A stretch of 64,000 nucleotides of DNA from Autumnicola musiva. GTDB lineage: Bacteria > Bacteroidota > Bacteroidia > Flavobacteriales > Flavobacteriaceae. The stretch spans positions 62,001-126,000 of the forward strand of contig NZ_JAVRHK010000004.1 of NCBI RefSeq assembly GCF_031846585.1, read 5' to 3'. Positions within the stretch are counted from its first letter, which is position 1. Every line of letters starts with the position of its first letter. Below the pieces are notes generated by a model. It was not told where the DNA came from and did no database searches. It was given only the letters and a program-made list of their open reading frames with translations. Below are positions 42,634 to 52,249 of this stretch, piece by piece. Both the position numbers and the translations under genes were made by a program.

Positions 42634-43362
42634 TTAATTTCTGCCTTTTTCTTTCTCGTAGAGCAGGTGTACCGGGTCACTCTGCCAAAATTCCTTAGTG
42701 CTTACATCTATGGCAGAAAGTTTTCCTGTAAAGGCAGCGCCGGTATCCACATTCCAAACATTGGCTTTATTAAAGGGTTTTGATTCATCAATTCGGATTA
42801 CCGGAGTGTGGCCAATATAGATTTCATCAAATATTTGAAGTCTTTTAGGGTAATATTTATGAGCTTTATCCAGCTTAGGGTCCAGGGCAAGTACAGTTTC
42901 CCATAAGGTGCGGTCCCAGTAATAGCCGGTATCGTGATATTCGCTTTCAGGCCCATGCTGATTGGAAAATCCTGCATGTATAAAAAGCCGGTTTTCATTA
43001 TCAATATAATAGTTGAGCATTTGCTGAAAAAATCCAATGTGGAGCTTTATTTCTTCCGCAGTAAAATTTCTATAGGCATCCATGCTGGACTGGCCGCCAT
43101 GTTGCAGCCATTTTTCATTCATTTCTCCCGATTTTAACCAGCGGTGAACCAAATCATCATGATTTCCCCTGATGAACACACAGGTATTTTGCTTGGCAAG
43201 TTCAATAAGATAGGACACTACATTGGCAGAATCGCTCCATCCGTCTACATAATCTCCTAAAAAAATCAGCTGGTCTTCGGGAGTTACGTTTGCTTTTTTC
43301 AGCAGCTGAATCAAAGCTTTTAAACCTCCATGTATATCTCCAATTGCAATCGTCCTGCCCAT
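42634..43362 (-). CDS. Metallophosphoesterase, PPP-type serine/threonine phosphatase-like
   Basis: This 242-residue protein shows the complete calcineurin-like metal site: Asp8/His10 (IGDIHGG), Asp37 (GDYVDGWSD), Asn/His in RGNHDDLVHRW, and later His residues in FIHAGFSN and YIGHTPVIR. The layout matches short bacterial PPP phosphatases and ApaH-like enzymes. It could remove phosphate from proteins or cleave dinucleoside polyphosphates. It starts one base after the stop of the AlbA_2 gene, so the two are probably translated together. Confidence 0.87.
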   Translation of the reverse strand: MGRTIAIGDIHGGLKALIQLLKKANVTPEDQLIFLGDYVDGWSDSANVVSYLIELAKQNTCVFIRGNHDDLVHRWLKSGEMNEKWLQHGGQSSMDAYRNFTAEEIKLHIGFFQQMLNYYIDNENRLFIHAGFSNQHGPESEYHDTGYYWDRTLWETVLALDPKLDKAHKYYPKRLQIFDEIYIGHTPVIRIDESKPFNKANVWNVDTGAAFTGKLSAIDVSTKEFWQSDPVHLLYEKEKGRN

Positions 43363-43363
43363 T

Positions 43364-44500
43364 TTAATTATATTTTACTTTCCTCAATATACGCATGCTT
43401 TCCTTGTAAGAATGGTATACCTGTTCATTATATTTTTTCAAATAAAGTTTCGCCTCTTCCAGCTTATCAATGGCATCTTCAAAATCATTGAAATAGCAAA
43501 GTAAATAAGTAGATGGGAGATTTTTTAAATCTTTTTGCTGATTTTTATTGAGGGGCAGGTTTTGTTTTAAGCGCTGGACAAGGGCATTGTTGATATTGTA
43601 TATGTGGTGAAGCGTTTTTTTATCGTACCTGGGGGGTTCAAATAAAAGCTGACTATGAATCTCATAGCTGGCGTTATCTCTAAATTCTATACTAACTTCC
43701 TCCAACGGGTAATATTTAAAACTGTCATGAAGCCCTAAATGTACATATTCAATAATTTTAAAGCAATTTTCATCCCGTTCTATGCTTACCTCATCCAAAT
43801 CTGAGTAAAAAAGCTTAACCTGCTCATTTATAAGTTCAATATCTACCCTGGAATAGTAAACCTTGTCTTTTCCTTTTTTCTGTTTCCCTGCCCAGCAAAC
43901 CACAAAATATTCCTTAAAAACTTTATAGGTGGGGTTGTAATCTTCGCGTTTGCTGAAAAAATCAAAAACGCCATCCAAAGTAAGTTCAATGTTATTCTGC
44001 GCATGGTTTTCTATAGAAGCGACTATTTTAGAGTTTACATCTTCAATTTTAATGTCAAAATCTTTGGGCATACTAATGCTGCCATCCCTTAAAAAAATTG
44101 ATCCCCCGTAATATTTCCAGATGTTCTTGCGCAAAGAACAAATCCTGCCGTGATTAGGACGTATGGTCACCAACCCAATCACCTGATGATCTGGCAGGTG
44201 CGGGAATGGGATATTTTCATAGCTAATTATAGGGGGATTCTGAAGATAGGCATTTACCAGGTTCTGAATTTTACTGTCGTCAAAAAAGTCGATACCAACA
44301 ATATTATTGTCTTCATCTTCCACTCCAATCACGATATAAGAATTATTTTCGGGATTAGAATTTGAAAGCGCGCAAACATGCTTTAAAAACTTCGCCTTTC
44401 CTTCTTTTTCGCCAAGATTGAGCCTGAGCTTTTTATCATAAAAGCTATTCTCATCATTATGCGCAAGCAGGTTTTTAATTAAAAGGCGTTTGTTAATCAT
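43364..44500 (-). CDS. AlbA_2/Schlafen-like domain protein
   Basis: This 378-residue protein has an N-terminal AlbA_2 (divergent AAA-4) domain: LLAHNDENSFYDKK with the early Glu, FLKHVCALSNSNPENNSYIVIGVED and IVGIDFFDDSKIQNLVNAYLQNPP (to about residue 95). The rest, rich in charged residues, has no recognised domain. AlbA_2 proteins bind nucleic acid or ATP and occur in regulators and in immune-type systems, but this one is next to a PPP phosphatase with a 1-bp gap, which points to a signalling pair. No toxin or nuclease domain is visible. Confidence 0.78.
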   Translation of the reverse strand: MINKRLLIKNLLAHNDENSFYDKKLRLNLGEKEGKAKFLKHVCALSNSNPENNSYIVIGVEDEDNNIVGIDFFDDSKIQNLVNAYLQNPPIISYENIPFPHLPDHQVIGLVTIRPNHGRICSLRKNIWKYYGGSIFLRDGSISMPKDFDIKIEDVNSKIVASIENHAQNNIELTLDGVFDFFSKREDYNPTYKVFKEYFVVCWAGKQKKGKDKVYYSRVDIELINEQVKLFYSDLDEVSIERDENCFKIIEYVHLGLHDSFKYYPLEEVSIEFRDNASYEIHSQLLFEPPRYDKKTLHHIYNINNALVQRLKQNLPLNKNQQKDLKNLPSTYLLCYFNDFEDAIDKLEEAKLYLKKYNEQVYHSYKESMRILRKVKYN

Positions 44501-44621
44501 TAAAAAAATTCACTATTACTTTATTAATCAAATTTTGCTCCTTTTATCTGGATTTTCCCTGTTCAGCTTAAAACTTAATAACTTTTAATTTTTCCTTTCT
44601 CCAAATTCTTCGGCAAATTTT

Positions 44622-44655
44622 AAAGAACAGATCCAGAAATACCGATCTGTTCTTT
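44622..44655 (-). terminator. Terminator after the SDR gene
   Basis: AAAGAACAGATC pairs with GATCTGTTCTTT around a ten-base loop, with a short T-run on each side; it lies just past the SDR stop. Confidence 0.75.
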
Positions 44656-44686
44656 TAGCTATTTTCCACAGCTTACAGCCTAAAGC

Positions 44687-45436
44687 TTACTTTTTATCCA
44701 CAATAGTACTGCTTGCCTGGGCGGTACACATCACTATTAAATCGGCAATATTTACGTGATAAGGCCTGGTGACTACAAACCTGATAATATCTGCAATGTC
44801 TTCAGGTTGTAAAGCTTCAAATCCCTGGTATACCTTATTTGCTTTCTCTTTATCCCCTTTAAATCTTACTTCGCTGAATTCTGTTTCTACCAGGCCGGGA
44901 TTTATCGCTCCTACACGAATTCCTGTGCCGTTTAAATCAATACGCATTCCCTGGTTTATAGCATCTACGGCATGTTTGCTGGCACAATACACATTTCCAT
45001 TGGGATAAACCTCTTTCCCGGCCGTAGAGCCAATATTTATAATATGTCCGCTTCCTCTTTTAGTCATTTGCGGAATAATGGCTTTGGAAACGTAAAGTAA
45101 ACCTTTTACATTAATATCTATCATCGCGTCCCAATCCTCTGTGCTAGCCTCCTGAATGGGATCCATGCCATGTGCATTTCCGGCATTGTTAATCAGGATG
45201 TTGATATTTTTGAAATCTTCAGGTAAATTTTCAAGATTATTGAATACTTCTTCTTTATTTCTTACATCAAAAGTAAGCAGGTGAATTTTCACCTTCTCTC
45301 CCAGTTCAGACTTTAGTTCTTCCAGCTTTTCTTTTCTTCTTCCGCAGAGAATCAGGTTAAATCCTTCTTCCGCAAAAATTCTGGCGGTTGCTTTTCCTAT
45401 TCCACTTGATGCTCCGGTAATAAGTGCATTTGTCAT
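44687..45436 (-). CDS. SDR family NAD(P)-dependent oxidoreductase (YdfG-like)
   Basis: From ATG 45436 the product has 249 residues. The classical short-chain dehydrogenase motifs are TGASSGIG (cofactor), NNAG, Ser of IGSTAG and YCASK (catalytic Tyr/Lys). The overall sequence resembles YdfG, a 3-hydroxy acid dehydrogenase (serine, 3-hydroxypropionate). The upstream 17-codon extension lacks support. Transcribed alone, with its own terminator. Confidence 0.88.
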   Translation of the reverse strand: MTNALITGASSGIGKATARIFAEEGFNLILCGRRKEKLEELKSELGEKVKIHLLTFDVRNKEEVFNNLENLPEDFKNINILINNAGNAHGMDPIQEASTEDWDAMIDINVKGLLYVSKAIIPQMTKRGSGHIINIGSTAGKEVYPNGNVYCASKHAVDAINQGMRIDLNGTGIRVGAINPGLVETEFSEVRFKGDKEKANKVYQGFEALQPEDIADIIRFVVTRPYHVNIADLIVMCTAQASSTIVDKK

Positions 45437-45593
45437 ATTTGCTTTTTGGTGTAATGTAACAAAGTAATTCCTTGCTTTGGGCAGCAATTTATTAATAGCG
45501 GGTTAATGCATGTTAAATTTCGTTAATCTTCCGGCTTTGACAAAATGGAAAATCGCTTCTGCCGTTATCCTGCAAAACATTAAATATAAAAGT

Positions 45594-46406
45594 ATGACTC
45601 TAACAAATTTCAAATTGAAAAGCTTTTTAATGCTGAGCTTAATAGCATTTACTATGTTTAGTTGTAGTGATGATGATAGCGGTTCCAATGAAGAGGAAGG
45701 AACAGCTCAGGTCACTGTTCGTATGACTGATGCTCCCGGCGATTATGATGGTGTCCTCATAGATGTGGAGGATGTAATGATTAGAACCGATATGGACGGG
45801 GCAGAAGATGAAGGCTGGGAGAGTATTGGAGAAGTGGAAACGGGGGTTTACGATTTGCTGGAATTAACCGGTGGAGTTTCCCAGCTTCTAGCCGATGTTG
45901 AACTTCCGGCAGGTTATCTTGGCCAAATGAGGTTGATTCTTGGTAACGACAATTCTATTGTTGTAAATGGAGAATCTTATGCTATGGCCACTCCAAGTGC
46001 ACAACAATCTGGATTAAAGTTGAATGTGAACCAGGACCTGGAAGCGGGTGAGCAGTATTCTTTTTTACTTGATTTTGATGTTGAAGAATCTGTGGTGCAA
46101 CAGGGTAATGGTGGTTACAGCCTTAAACCGGTAATAAGGTTTTCTGCGGAAGAGGGAGCAAGTACCATTGAAGGTGAAGTACATCCTTCAGACTTCAGGA
46201 GTTTGGTGAAGGCTCAAAATGCTTCTAATACGATTTCGGCTTATACTGATGCTAACGGGAATTTCACCCTGCATGGGGTTCCGGCCGGAACATATAAAGT
46301 TACTATTACACCAGATGTGGCATCAAATTTGCCAACTATCGAAGAAAATAACGTGGTAGTTGAAGCCGGCAGTTCGGTTAATCTGGATACTATTTTTCTG
46401 GAATAA
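45594..46406 (+). CDS. DUF4382 lipoprotein with a carboxypeptidase-regulatory-like domain
   Basis: From ATG 45594 the product has 270 residues: a lipoprotein signal (MLSLIAFTMFSC, Cys at about 24), an acidic linker (SDDDSGSNEEE), then DUF4382 (VTVRMTDAPGDYDGVLIDVEDV to about residue 190) and a C-terminal beta-sandwich (ASTIEGEVHPS ... VPAGTYKVTITPD). It is probably anchored in the outer membrane. Function unknown; DUF4382 proteins are common secreted Bacteroidota proteins. The frame extends upstream without an ATG that fits a signal. Confidence 0.85.
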   Translation: MTLTNFKLKSFLMLSLIAFTMFSCSDDDSGSNEEEGTAQVTVRMTDAPGDYDGVLIDVEDVMIRTDMDGAEDEGWESIGEVETGVYDLLELTGGVSQLLADVELPAGYLGQMRLILGNDNSIVVNGESYAMATPSAQQSGLKLNVNQDLEAGEQYSFLLDFDVEESVVQQGNGGYSLKPVIRFSAEEGASTIEGEVHPSDFRSLVKAQNASNTISAYTDANGNFTLHGVPAGTYKVTITPDVASNLPTIEENNVVVEAGSSVNLDTIFLE

Positions 46407-46428
46407 GTTCAGATTTTTATAACATCTT

Positions 46429-46456
46429 AAGAGCGGCTTCACTGGGCCGCTCTTTT
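46429..46456 (+). terminator. Terminator after the DUF4382 gene
   Basis: AGAGCGGC pairs with GCCGCTCT around a seven-base loop and is followed by TTTTATTTT. Confidence 0.85.
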
Positions 46457-46552
46457 ATTTTAACCTAATATTAACAAATTAGATTTAATTAATTTTCCAT
46501 TTGCGACGTTAATTCGTTAAGTGTATATTCACGCGTTAAATAATTATAAGTG

Positions 46553-47557
46553 ATGATAGAAAACGATTCTTCGGTAGATATTGCCAGCCTGAATGAACAA
46601 ATAGAGAGGGAAAGTGCATTTGTAGATGTACTTACTTCAGAAATGAATAAAGTAATTGTAGGCCAGAAGCACATGGTGGAGCGCCTGCTGATTGGTCTTC
46701 TCGGGCAGGGGCATATTCTTTTGGAAGGAGTGCCGGGACTTGCTAAAACCCTTGCTATTAATACACTTTCGCAGGCAGTACATGGCAGTTTTAGCAGGGT
46801 GCAGTTTACACCAGATCTTTTACCGGCAGATGTTGTGGGAACTCTTATTTATAATATGAAGCTGAATGACTTCAGCATTAAGAAAGGCCCCATATTTGCC
46901 AATTTTGTGCTTGCAGATGAGATAAACCGTGCTCCCGCCAAAGTGCAATCGGCTTTACTGGAAGCCATGCAGGAGAAACAGGTGACTATTGGAGATGAAA
47001 CTTTTATTCTAGACCGCCCGTTCCTGGTAATGGCAACGCAAAATCCCGTGGAACAGGAAGGAACTTATCCTTTGCCTGAAGCCCAGGTGGACCGTTTTAT
47101 GCTGAAAACCGTTATTAAGTATCCGCAGATGAATGAGGAACAGCTTATTGTTCGGGCAAACCTTAAAGGTGCATTTGAAAAGGTGAACCCCGTGGTAAGC
47201 CTTGAACAAATTACCCGCGCCCAAAAAGCCGTTCGTGAAGTTTATATGGATGAAAAGATTGAAAAATATATCCTGGATATCATCTTTGCCACTCGTACTC
47301 CTGAAAAATATAAACTTGAAGATATCAAGCCGCTAATCAGTTTTGGGGCTTCTCCAAGGGGTAGTATTAATCTGGCTACAGCAGCTAAATGTTATGCTTT
47401 TATCAAACGCCGTGGCTATGTGATTCCAGAAGACGTAAGGGCAGTGGTCCATGATGTATTGCGACACAGGATTGGAATAACCTATGAGGCTGAGGCTGAA
47501 AATATTACTTCTGAAGACCTGGTGAGCAAAATCGTTAATGAAATAGAAGTGCCGTAG
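46553..47557 (+). CDS. MoxR family AAA+ ATPase
   Basis: This 334-residue protein has Walker A GVPGLAKT (about residues 59-66), Walker B LADEINRAPAKVQSALLEAM, sensor 1 ATQNPVEQEGTYPLPEAQ and the lid domain to the end. MoxR ATPases work with von Willebrand A proteins as chaperones or maturation factors. The ATG at 46553 is used; a GTG lies just before it in frame. It is the first gene of the bat operon and should drive the membrane complex formed by the VWA proteins downstream. Confidence 0.95.
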   Translation: MIENDSSVDIASLNEQIERESAFVDVLTSEMNKVIVGQKHMVERLLIGLLGQGHILLEGVPGLAKTLAINTLSQAVHGSFSRVQFTPDLLPADVVGTLIYNMKLNDFSIKKGPIFANFVLADEINRAPAKVQSALLEAMQEKQVTIGDETFILDRPFLVMATQNPVEQEGTYPLPEAQVDRFMLKTVIKYPQMNEEQLIVRANLKGAFEKVNPVVSLEQITRAQKAVREVYMDEKIEKYILDIIFATRTPEKYKLEDIKPLISFGASPRGSINLATAAKCYAFIKRRGYVIPEDVRAVVHDVLRHRIGITYEAEAENITSEDLVSKIVNEIEVP

Positions 47558-47634
47558 CAATTAACAATTATTAGTTAATAATGATCAATGGGATTTTTAG
47601 TAATTGATTATTGTCAAATTGTTTATTGAAACAC

Positions 47635-48501
47635 ATGGATACTAAAGAGCTCCTTAAGAAAGTACGAAAAATAGAGATTAAAACCCGCCGGCTGAGCGAT
47701 CACATGTTTGGCGGGGAATATCATTCTACCTTTAAAGGTCGCGGGATGACTTTTAGCGAGGTGCGGCAGTACCAGTTTGGGGACGATGTTCGTAATATAG
47801 ACTGGAATGTTACCGCGCGTTACAGCGAACCTTTTGTTAAGGTTTTTGAGGAGGAACGGGAACTCACCATGATGTTGATGGTGGATGTTTCTGCTTCAGA
47901 AATGTTTGGTACGCACAACCAGTTTAAAAAAGACGTGATTACAGAAATTGCCGCAACCCTGGCTTTTTCTGCTACCCAGAATAATGATAAGATTGGTCTT
48001 ATGTTATTTACCGATAAGATCGAATTGTATATTCCGCCTAAAAAAGGCCGTTCTCACGTATTGCGGATTATTAGGGAACTACTGGAATTTCAACCTTCAG
48101 GAAAAAGAACTGATATTACCGGCGCCCTTAAATACCTCTCCAACGTGATGAAAAAGAAAGCTATTGTTTTTGTTCTATCAGATTTTGTGGCTGAAGATTA
48201 CCAGCATACATTAAAAATTGCTGCAGGCAGGCACGATGTTACAGGGATCAGGATTTACGACCGGCACGAAGAACAAATTCCCAATCTTGGTTTGGTACAA
48301 ATGTTGGATGAGGAATCCGGCGAAAGTATTACTGTAAATACCGGTTCAAAATCTGTTAGGAACAGCTATGCCGAACATTACAGGAACAGAGTAGCTTATT
48401 TTCAGGAAAGTTTTACGCTAAGCGGTGCCGGGACAATAGAAAACCGGCTGGACGAAAGTTATGTAAAAAAACTACTGGGTTACTTTAAGAGAAGAGCATA
48501 A
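47635..48501 (+). CDS. DUF58 domain protein
   Basis: This 288-residue protein starts at ATG 47635; the preceding 8 codons open with a TTG and are not needed. It has the DUF58 core YQFGDDVRNIDWNVTARYSEPFVKVFEEERE and a degenerate VWA-like part: VDVSASEMFG (MIDAS Asp-Ser-Ser) and VLSDFVAEDY. DUF58 proteins regularly pair with MoxR. It is soluble, unlike the membrane VWA genes that follow, and probably acts as a MoxR substrate adaptor. Confidence 0.92.
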   Translation: MDTKELLKKVRKIEIKTRRLSDHMFGGEYHSTFKGRGMTFSEVRQYQFGDDVRNIDWNVTARYSEPFVKVFEEERELTMMLMVDVSASEMFGTHNQFKKDVITEIAATLAFSATQNNDKIGLMLFTDKIELYIPPKKGRSHVLRIIRELLEFQPSGKRTDITGALKYLSNVMKKKAIVFVLSDFVAEDYQHTLKIAAGRHDVTGIRIYDRHEEQIPNLGLVQMLDEESGESITVNTGSKSVRNSYAEHYRNRVAYFQESFTLSGAGTIENRLDESYVKKLLGYFKRRA

Positions 48502-48506
48502 TCAAT

Positions 48507-50171
48507 ATGATAAAAGAAAATTCATATTCTAAAAACAAAACTGCATTGCATATCCTGAACAATAAAAGAAGGTGTAACCATATTTTCTTTTATTTCTTCC
48601 TTCTTTTTACAAGTTTCGTTTTCGCACAACAGCCTCAGGTAACTGCCGAAATAGATTCCTCAATTATGAAAATTGGGGAACAAATAAAGTACAGCATTTC
48701 AGTAGAAACTGATTCTACAGACCTGGTGGTTTTTCCTGAAGGCAATACTTTTTTACCTCTGGAAGTGGTGGAATCTATAACAACCGATACCTCCCGTATA
48801 CAGGATAGGTTCAGGCTTTTAAAGGAATATTCGCTAACCCAGTTTGACTCCGGTTCCTATACCATTCCGCAGCAAAGGGTGATTATAAGCGACCGCGAAT
48901 TTTTAACAGATTCTATGCTGGTGAAAGTAGCCAGTGTGGTGGTGGATACCACAAAACAAAAAATGTATCCTATAAAGCCTTCAGTAGAAGCGCCTTCTAC
49001 GTTTTCCATTCCTAACTGGATCTGGTGGACATTGCTGGGATTGGTTATTTTGGCTTTGTTATTTTTCTTATTCAGAAAAAAGAGAAAAGAAGCCCGCGAA
49101 AGGGAATTACCCCCTTATGAGCAGGCTATGCTGGAACTGGAGAAGCTGGATCAATCTCACCTGCTGGAGCAAAGGGAAGTAAAAGAATATTATTCCCAGC
49201 TTACTTTTTCAATACGGAAATATTTAGACCGTAAGGTATATGACCGTGCTCTTGAAAGCACCACCAGTGAACTTGTGGCCTACCTTGAATTGCAGAGGGA
49301 AAGTGGCAATCTTAAAATTGACCGGAAAACCATTGATGATTTAAAGCGAATCCTGCAACGTGCCGATTTAGCCAAATTTGCCAATTCCCGTCCTGATGTG
49401 ATTACTGCTAAAGAAGATCGTTCCAACGTTAAATATATAGTTGATGACGTAAAAACTTCAATTCCTGAACCTACTGAGGAAGAATTGATGCGGGATGAAA
49501 TGTACCGCCAGGCAAAGCTGAAGCAGCGCAAGAAAAAGCGTATTATAATTGGTATGATAATAGGCGCTTTTGCGTTAGTGGTAGCAGCGGGTGCACTTGT
49601 TGCAACCAAAGGCTTTACCTATGTAAAAGATACATACCTGGGCCACCCCACCAAAGAACTGCTGGAAGGGGAGTGGATTAGAAGTGAATACGGCAATCCA
49701 CCGGTAGCCATTACCACGCCTGAAGTTTTAAAAAGAGGAGAAATAGAATTACCACAGGAAGCGCAACAAATGCTGGTAGGCAATGAAACTTTTTTATATG
49801 GCAGCCTTATTGGTAATTTTTACACTACAGTAAGTACAGTACAATTTAATCAGCAGGTGGAGTTTAACCTGGAAACTGCTGTAGATGGTATTTATACTTA
49901 CCTGGAAAGTCAGGGGGCGCAAAACATTATTATGAAACGCGAAGAGTTTACCACTCTAAATGGCGCAGAAGGAATAAGGGCCTTTGGAACTTTGGAAATT
50001 GAAAATCCCGTAACCGGGGAGCTTACCCAAAATAAATATGAAATCCTGAACTTTGCTGAAAACGGTGGCTATCAGCAAATCACCGTAATATATGATGTAG
50101 AGGATGTTTATGCCGAAGAAATCGCGCAACGCCTTATAGATTCGGTAGAACTCACAAATCTGAACGACTGA
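48507..50171 (+). CDS. BatD-like/DUF4381 membrane protein with an extra C-terminal domain
   Basis: This 554-residue protein has a signal anchor (residues 26-41), a periplasmic beta-sandwich similar to the N-part of BatD (QVTAEIDSSIMKIGEQIKYSISVE), one membrane helix (about 166-186) followed by a cytoplasmic helical region typical of DUF4381 (YSQLTFSIRKYLDRKVYDRALESTTSEL), and then a second helix (about 346-366) leading to a periplasmic domain of about 190 residues that I do not recognise. It lies 5 bp after DUF58 and overlaps batA by one base, inside the operon. The extra domain is unusual against the plain BatD/DUF4381 type. Confidence 0.8.
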   Translation: MIKENSYSKNKTALHILNNKRRCNHIFFYFFLLFTSFVFAQQPQVTAEIDSSIMKIGEQIKYSISVETDSTDLVVFPEGNTFLPLEVVESITTDTSRIQDRFRLLKEYSLTQFDSGSYTIPQQRVIISDREFLTDSMLVKVASVVVDTTKQKMYPIKPSVEAPSTFSIPNWIWWTLLGLVILALLFFLFRKKRKEARERELPPYEQAMLELEKLDQSHLLEQREVKEYYSQLTFSIRKYLDRKVYDRALESTTSELVAYLELQRESGNLKIDRKTIDDLKRILQRADLAKFANSRPDVITAKEDRSNVKYIVDDVKTSIPEPTEEELMRDEMYRQAKLKQRKKKRIIIGMIIGAFALVVAAGALVATKGFTYVKDTYLGHPTKELLEGEWIRSEYGNPPVAITTPEVLKRGEIELPQEAQQMLVGNETFLYGSLIGNFYTTVSTVQFNQQVEFNLETAVDGIYTYLESQGAQNIIMKREEFTTLNGAEGIRAFGTLEIENPVTGELTQNKYEILNFAENGGYQQITVIYDVEDVYAEEIAQRLIDSVELTNLND

Positions 50172-51175
50172 TGTTTACAAATTTCACCTTTGAAAATCCA
50201 CAGTTTTTCTGGCTGTTCCTGCTTCTCCCCATAGCTATCGCCTGGTATTTCTGGAAGCGGAACAAACAGACGGCAGAATTGCGTATTTCCACCATAAAAG
50301 GTTTTAAAGCCAAAAAAAGTTTACTGGCACAGCTTAAACCAGTACTTTTTATATTGAGGTTACTGGTGCTGGCTTTAATTATTACTGCCATGGCAAGGCC
50401 ACGAACCGTAGACGTTTCTACAAGAACAAGCAGTACGCAGGGGATAGACATTGTAATGGCTATAGATGTTTCGGCCAGTATGCTGGCACGTGATTTACAA
50501 CCCAATCGTTTGGATGCCCTAAAAGACGTGGCCCAGGAATTTGTAAAAGGCAGGCCTTCAGACAGGATTGGAGTGGTTGTTTATGCCGGGGAGAGTTTTA
50601 CCAAAACGCCCATTACCAGTGATGAAGAGATTGTGCTGAGCGCCCTTCAGGATATAGAATATAACGATTTGCTGCAAAACGGTACCGCAATTGGTTCCGG
50701 CCTGGCTACTGCCGTAAACAGGCTGAAAGACAGTGAGGCAAAAAGTAAAGTTATTATCCTGCTCACAGACGGAGTGAACAATTCAGGGTTTATAGATCCT
50801 AAGATTGCCAGTGAGCTGGCGGTGGAATTCGGGATAAAGGTTTACACCATTGGCGTGGGAAGCAACGGCAATGCCTTGTCTCCCGTTGCTATCTTGCCTA
50901 ACGGAAGGTTTCAGTACGGGATGAGCAAGGTTGAAATTGATGAGGCGCTGCTAAAGCAAATTGCCAATGAGACCGGCGGACAATATTTCCGTGCGACCAA
51001 TAATGAAAAACTGGAAGAAATTTATGCTGAAATTGATGCTTTGGAAAAAACCGATATTGAAGAATTCCGTTATTATAATTATGATGAAAAATTCCGCCCG
51101 TTAATCTTACTGGCAGGAGGTTTGCTGTTGTTCGAAATATTGCTGAGGTACACTATATTCAGAAGTTTTATATAA
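50171..51175 (+). CDS. batA: BatA, VWA domain membrane protein
   Basis: This 334-residue protein has two helices near the N-terminus (about residues 8-22 and 58-75), a periplasmic/cytoplasmic VWA domain with a full MIDAS (AIDVSASM Asp-x-Ser-x-Ser; Thr in KTPITSDEE; Asp in LLTDGVNNSG) and a C-terminal helix (LILLAGGLLLFEILLRYT). It is the classic aerotolerance BatA, a metal-dependent protein-binding scaffold worked on by MoxR. Starts inside the stop codon of the gene before it (TGATG). Confidence 0.93.
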   Translation: MFTNFTFENPQFFWLFLLLPIAIAWYFWKRNKQTAELRISTIKGFKAKKSLLAQLKPVLFILRLLVLALIITAMARPRTVDVSTRTSSTQGIDIVMAIDVSASMLARDLQPNRLDALKDVAQEFVKGRPSDRIGVVVYAGESFTKTPITSDEEIVLSALQDIEYNDLLQNGTAIGSGLATAVNRLKDSEAKSKVIILLTDGVNNSGFIDPKIASELAVEFGIKVYTIGVGSNGNALSPVAILPNGRFQYGMSKVEIDEALLKQIANETGGQYFRATNNEKLEEIYAEIDALEKTDIEEFRYYNYDEKFRPLILLAGGLLLFEILLRYTIFRSFI

Positions 51176-51198
51176 TGTGTTTAAATTAGAAGTTAAGA

Positions 51199-52248
51199 AT
51201 GTACGTTTTAGAAGAGAAAATATATTTTTGGTTGTTACTGGCACTTCCTGTGGTGGTACTGCTGTTCCTTTTTCTGTTATTCTGGAAAAAGCGTACACAG
51301 AAGAAATTTGCCAATTCAGATTTACTCAAGTATCTCTCCCCAAACCGTTCCACTTTTAAGCCTGTTTTAAAGCTGATTATAATTCTACTGGCTATTTCCA
51401 GCCTTGTAGTGGCATTGGTAAACCCCAAAATTGGTACAAAAATGGAAACAGTGAAGCGCGAAGGGGTGGATATTGTTTTTGCCATAGATGTTTCTAAAAG
51501 TATGGAGGCCGAAGATATTGCCCCCAGCAGGCTTGAAAAATCCAAGCAGCTGGTAACGCAAATTCTGAATAATCTTGGAAGTGACCGCGTGGGAATTATA
51601 GCCTATGCCGGGAGTGCTTTCCCACAGCTGCCGATTACCACAGATTATGCCGCGGCAAAAATGTTCCTTCAGTCGCTTAATACCGATATGATTTCTTCCC
51701 AGGGTACGGCCATTAGCGATGCCTTAGAGTTGGCCACAACCTATTATGATAATGAAGACCAGACTAACAGGGTATTGTTCATCATCAGTGACGGGGAAGA
51801 CCATGAAGGAAATATAGAAGGTATTGCTGAAGAAGCGGCCGAGGCAGGGATTAAAATTATAACCATAGGGGTTGGGACTGAAAAAGGCGGGCCTATTCCT
51901 ATAAAGAGAAACGGAATTATTCAGAATTATAAGAAAGACAATGCCGGGGAAACTGTAATTACCAAACTGAATCCCGAAACCCTTCAGCAAATTGCTTCAG
52001 AAGCAAACGGAGAATATATCCCGGGAAATATTACTGCTGAAGTGACAGATGAGGTGCAGGAGGTTCTTCAGAATATTGAAAAGACAGAATTTGAGGCCAA
52101 ACAATTTGCCGATTTTGAGTCTCATTTTCAATGGTTTTTAGGTTTAGGGCTGCTCCTGTTATTTTTGGATTTATTTTTGCTGGAACGTAGTACAGCATGG
52201 ATTAAAAAGTTGAACCTTTTTAACGAAAGAAAGAAAAAGGAGGATTAA
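51199..52248 (+). CDS. batB: BatB, VWA domain membrane protein
   Basis: This 349-residue paralogue of BatA has the same layout: two N-terminal helices (YFWLLLALPVVVLLFLFLLF and the region near 57-72), VWA with MIDAS (AIDVSKSM, QLPITTDYA, IISDGEDHEG) and a C-terminal helix (FQWFLGLGLLLLFLDLFLL). BatA and BatB presumably form a complex in the inner membrane. It is 23 bp after batA and 1 bp before batC. Confidence 0.93.
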   Translation: MYVLEEKIYFWLLLALPVVVLLFLFLLFWKKRTQKKFANSDLLKYLSPNRSTFKPVLKLIIILLAISSLVVALVNPKIGTKMETVKREGVDIVFAIDVSKSMEAEDIAPSRLEKSKQLVTQILNNLGSDRVGIIAYAGSAFPQLPITTDYAAAKMFLQSLNTDMISSQGTAISDALELATTYYDNEDQTNRVLFIISDGEDHEGNIEGIAEEAAEAGIKIITIGVGTEKGGPIPIKRNGIIQNYKKDNAGETVITKLNPETLQQIASEANGEYIPGNITAEVTDEVQEVLQNIEKTEFEAKQFADFESHFQWFLGLGLLLLFLDLFLLERSTAWIKKLNLFNERKKKED

Positions 52249-52249
52249 G

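Noticed and set aside
43364..44500. AlbA_2 gene as a phage-defence effector
   Set aside because: No nuclease, protease or membrane effector domain, and neighbours are housekeeping genes.
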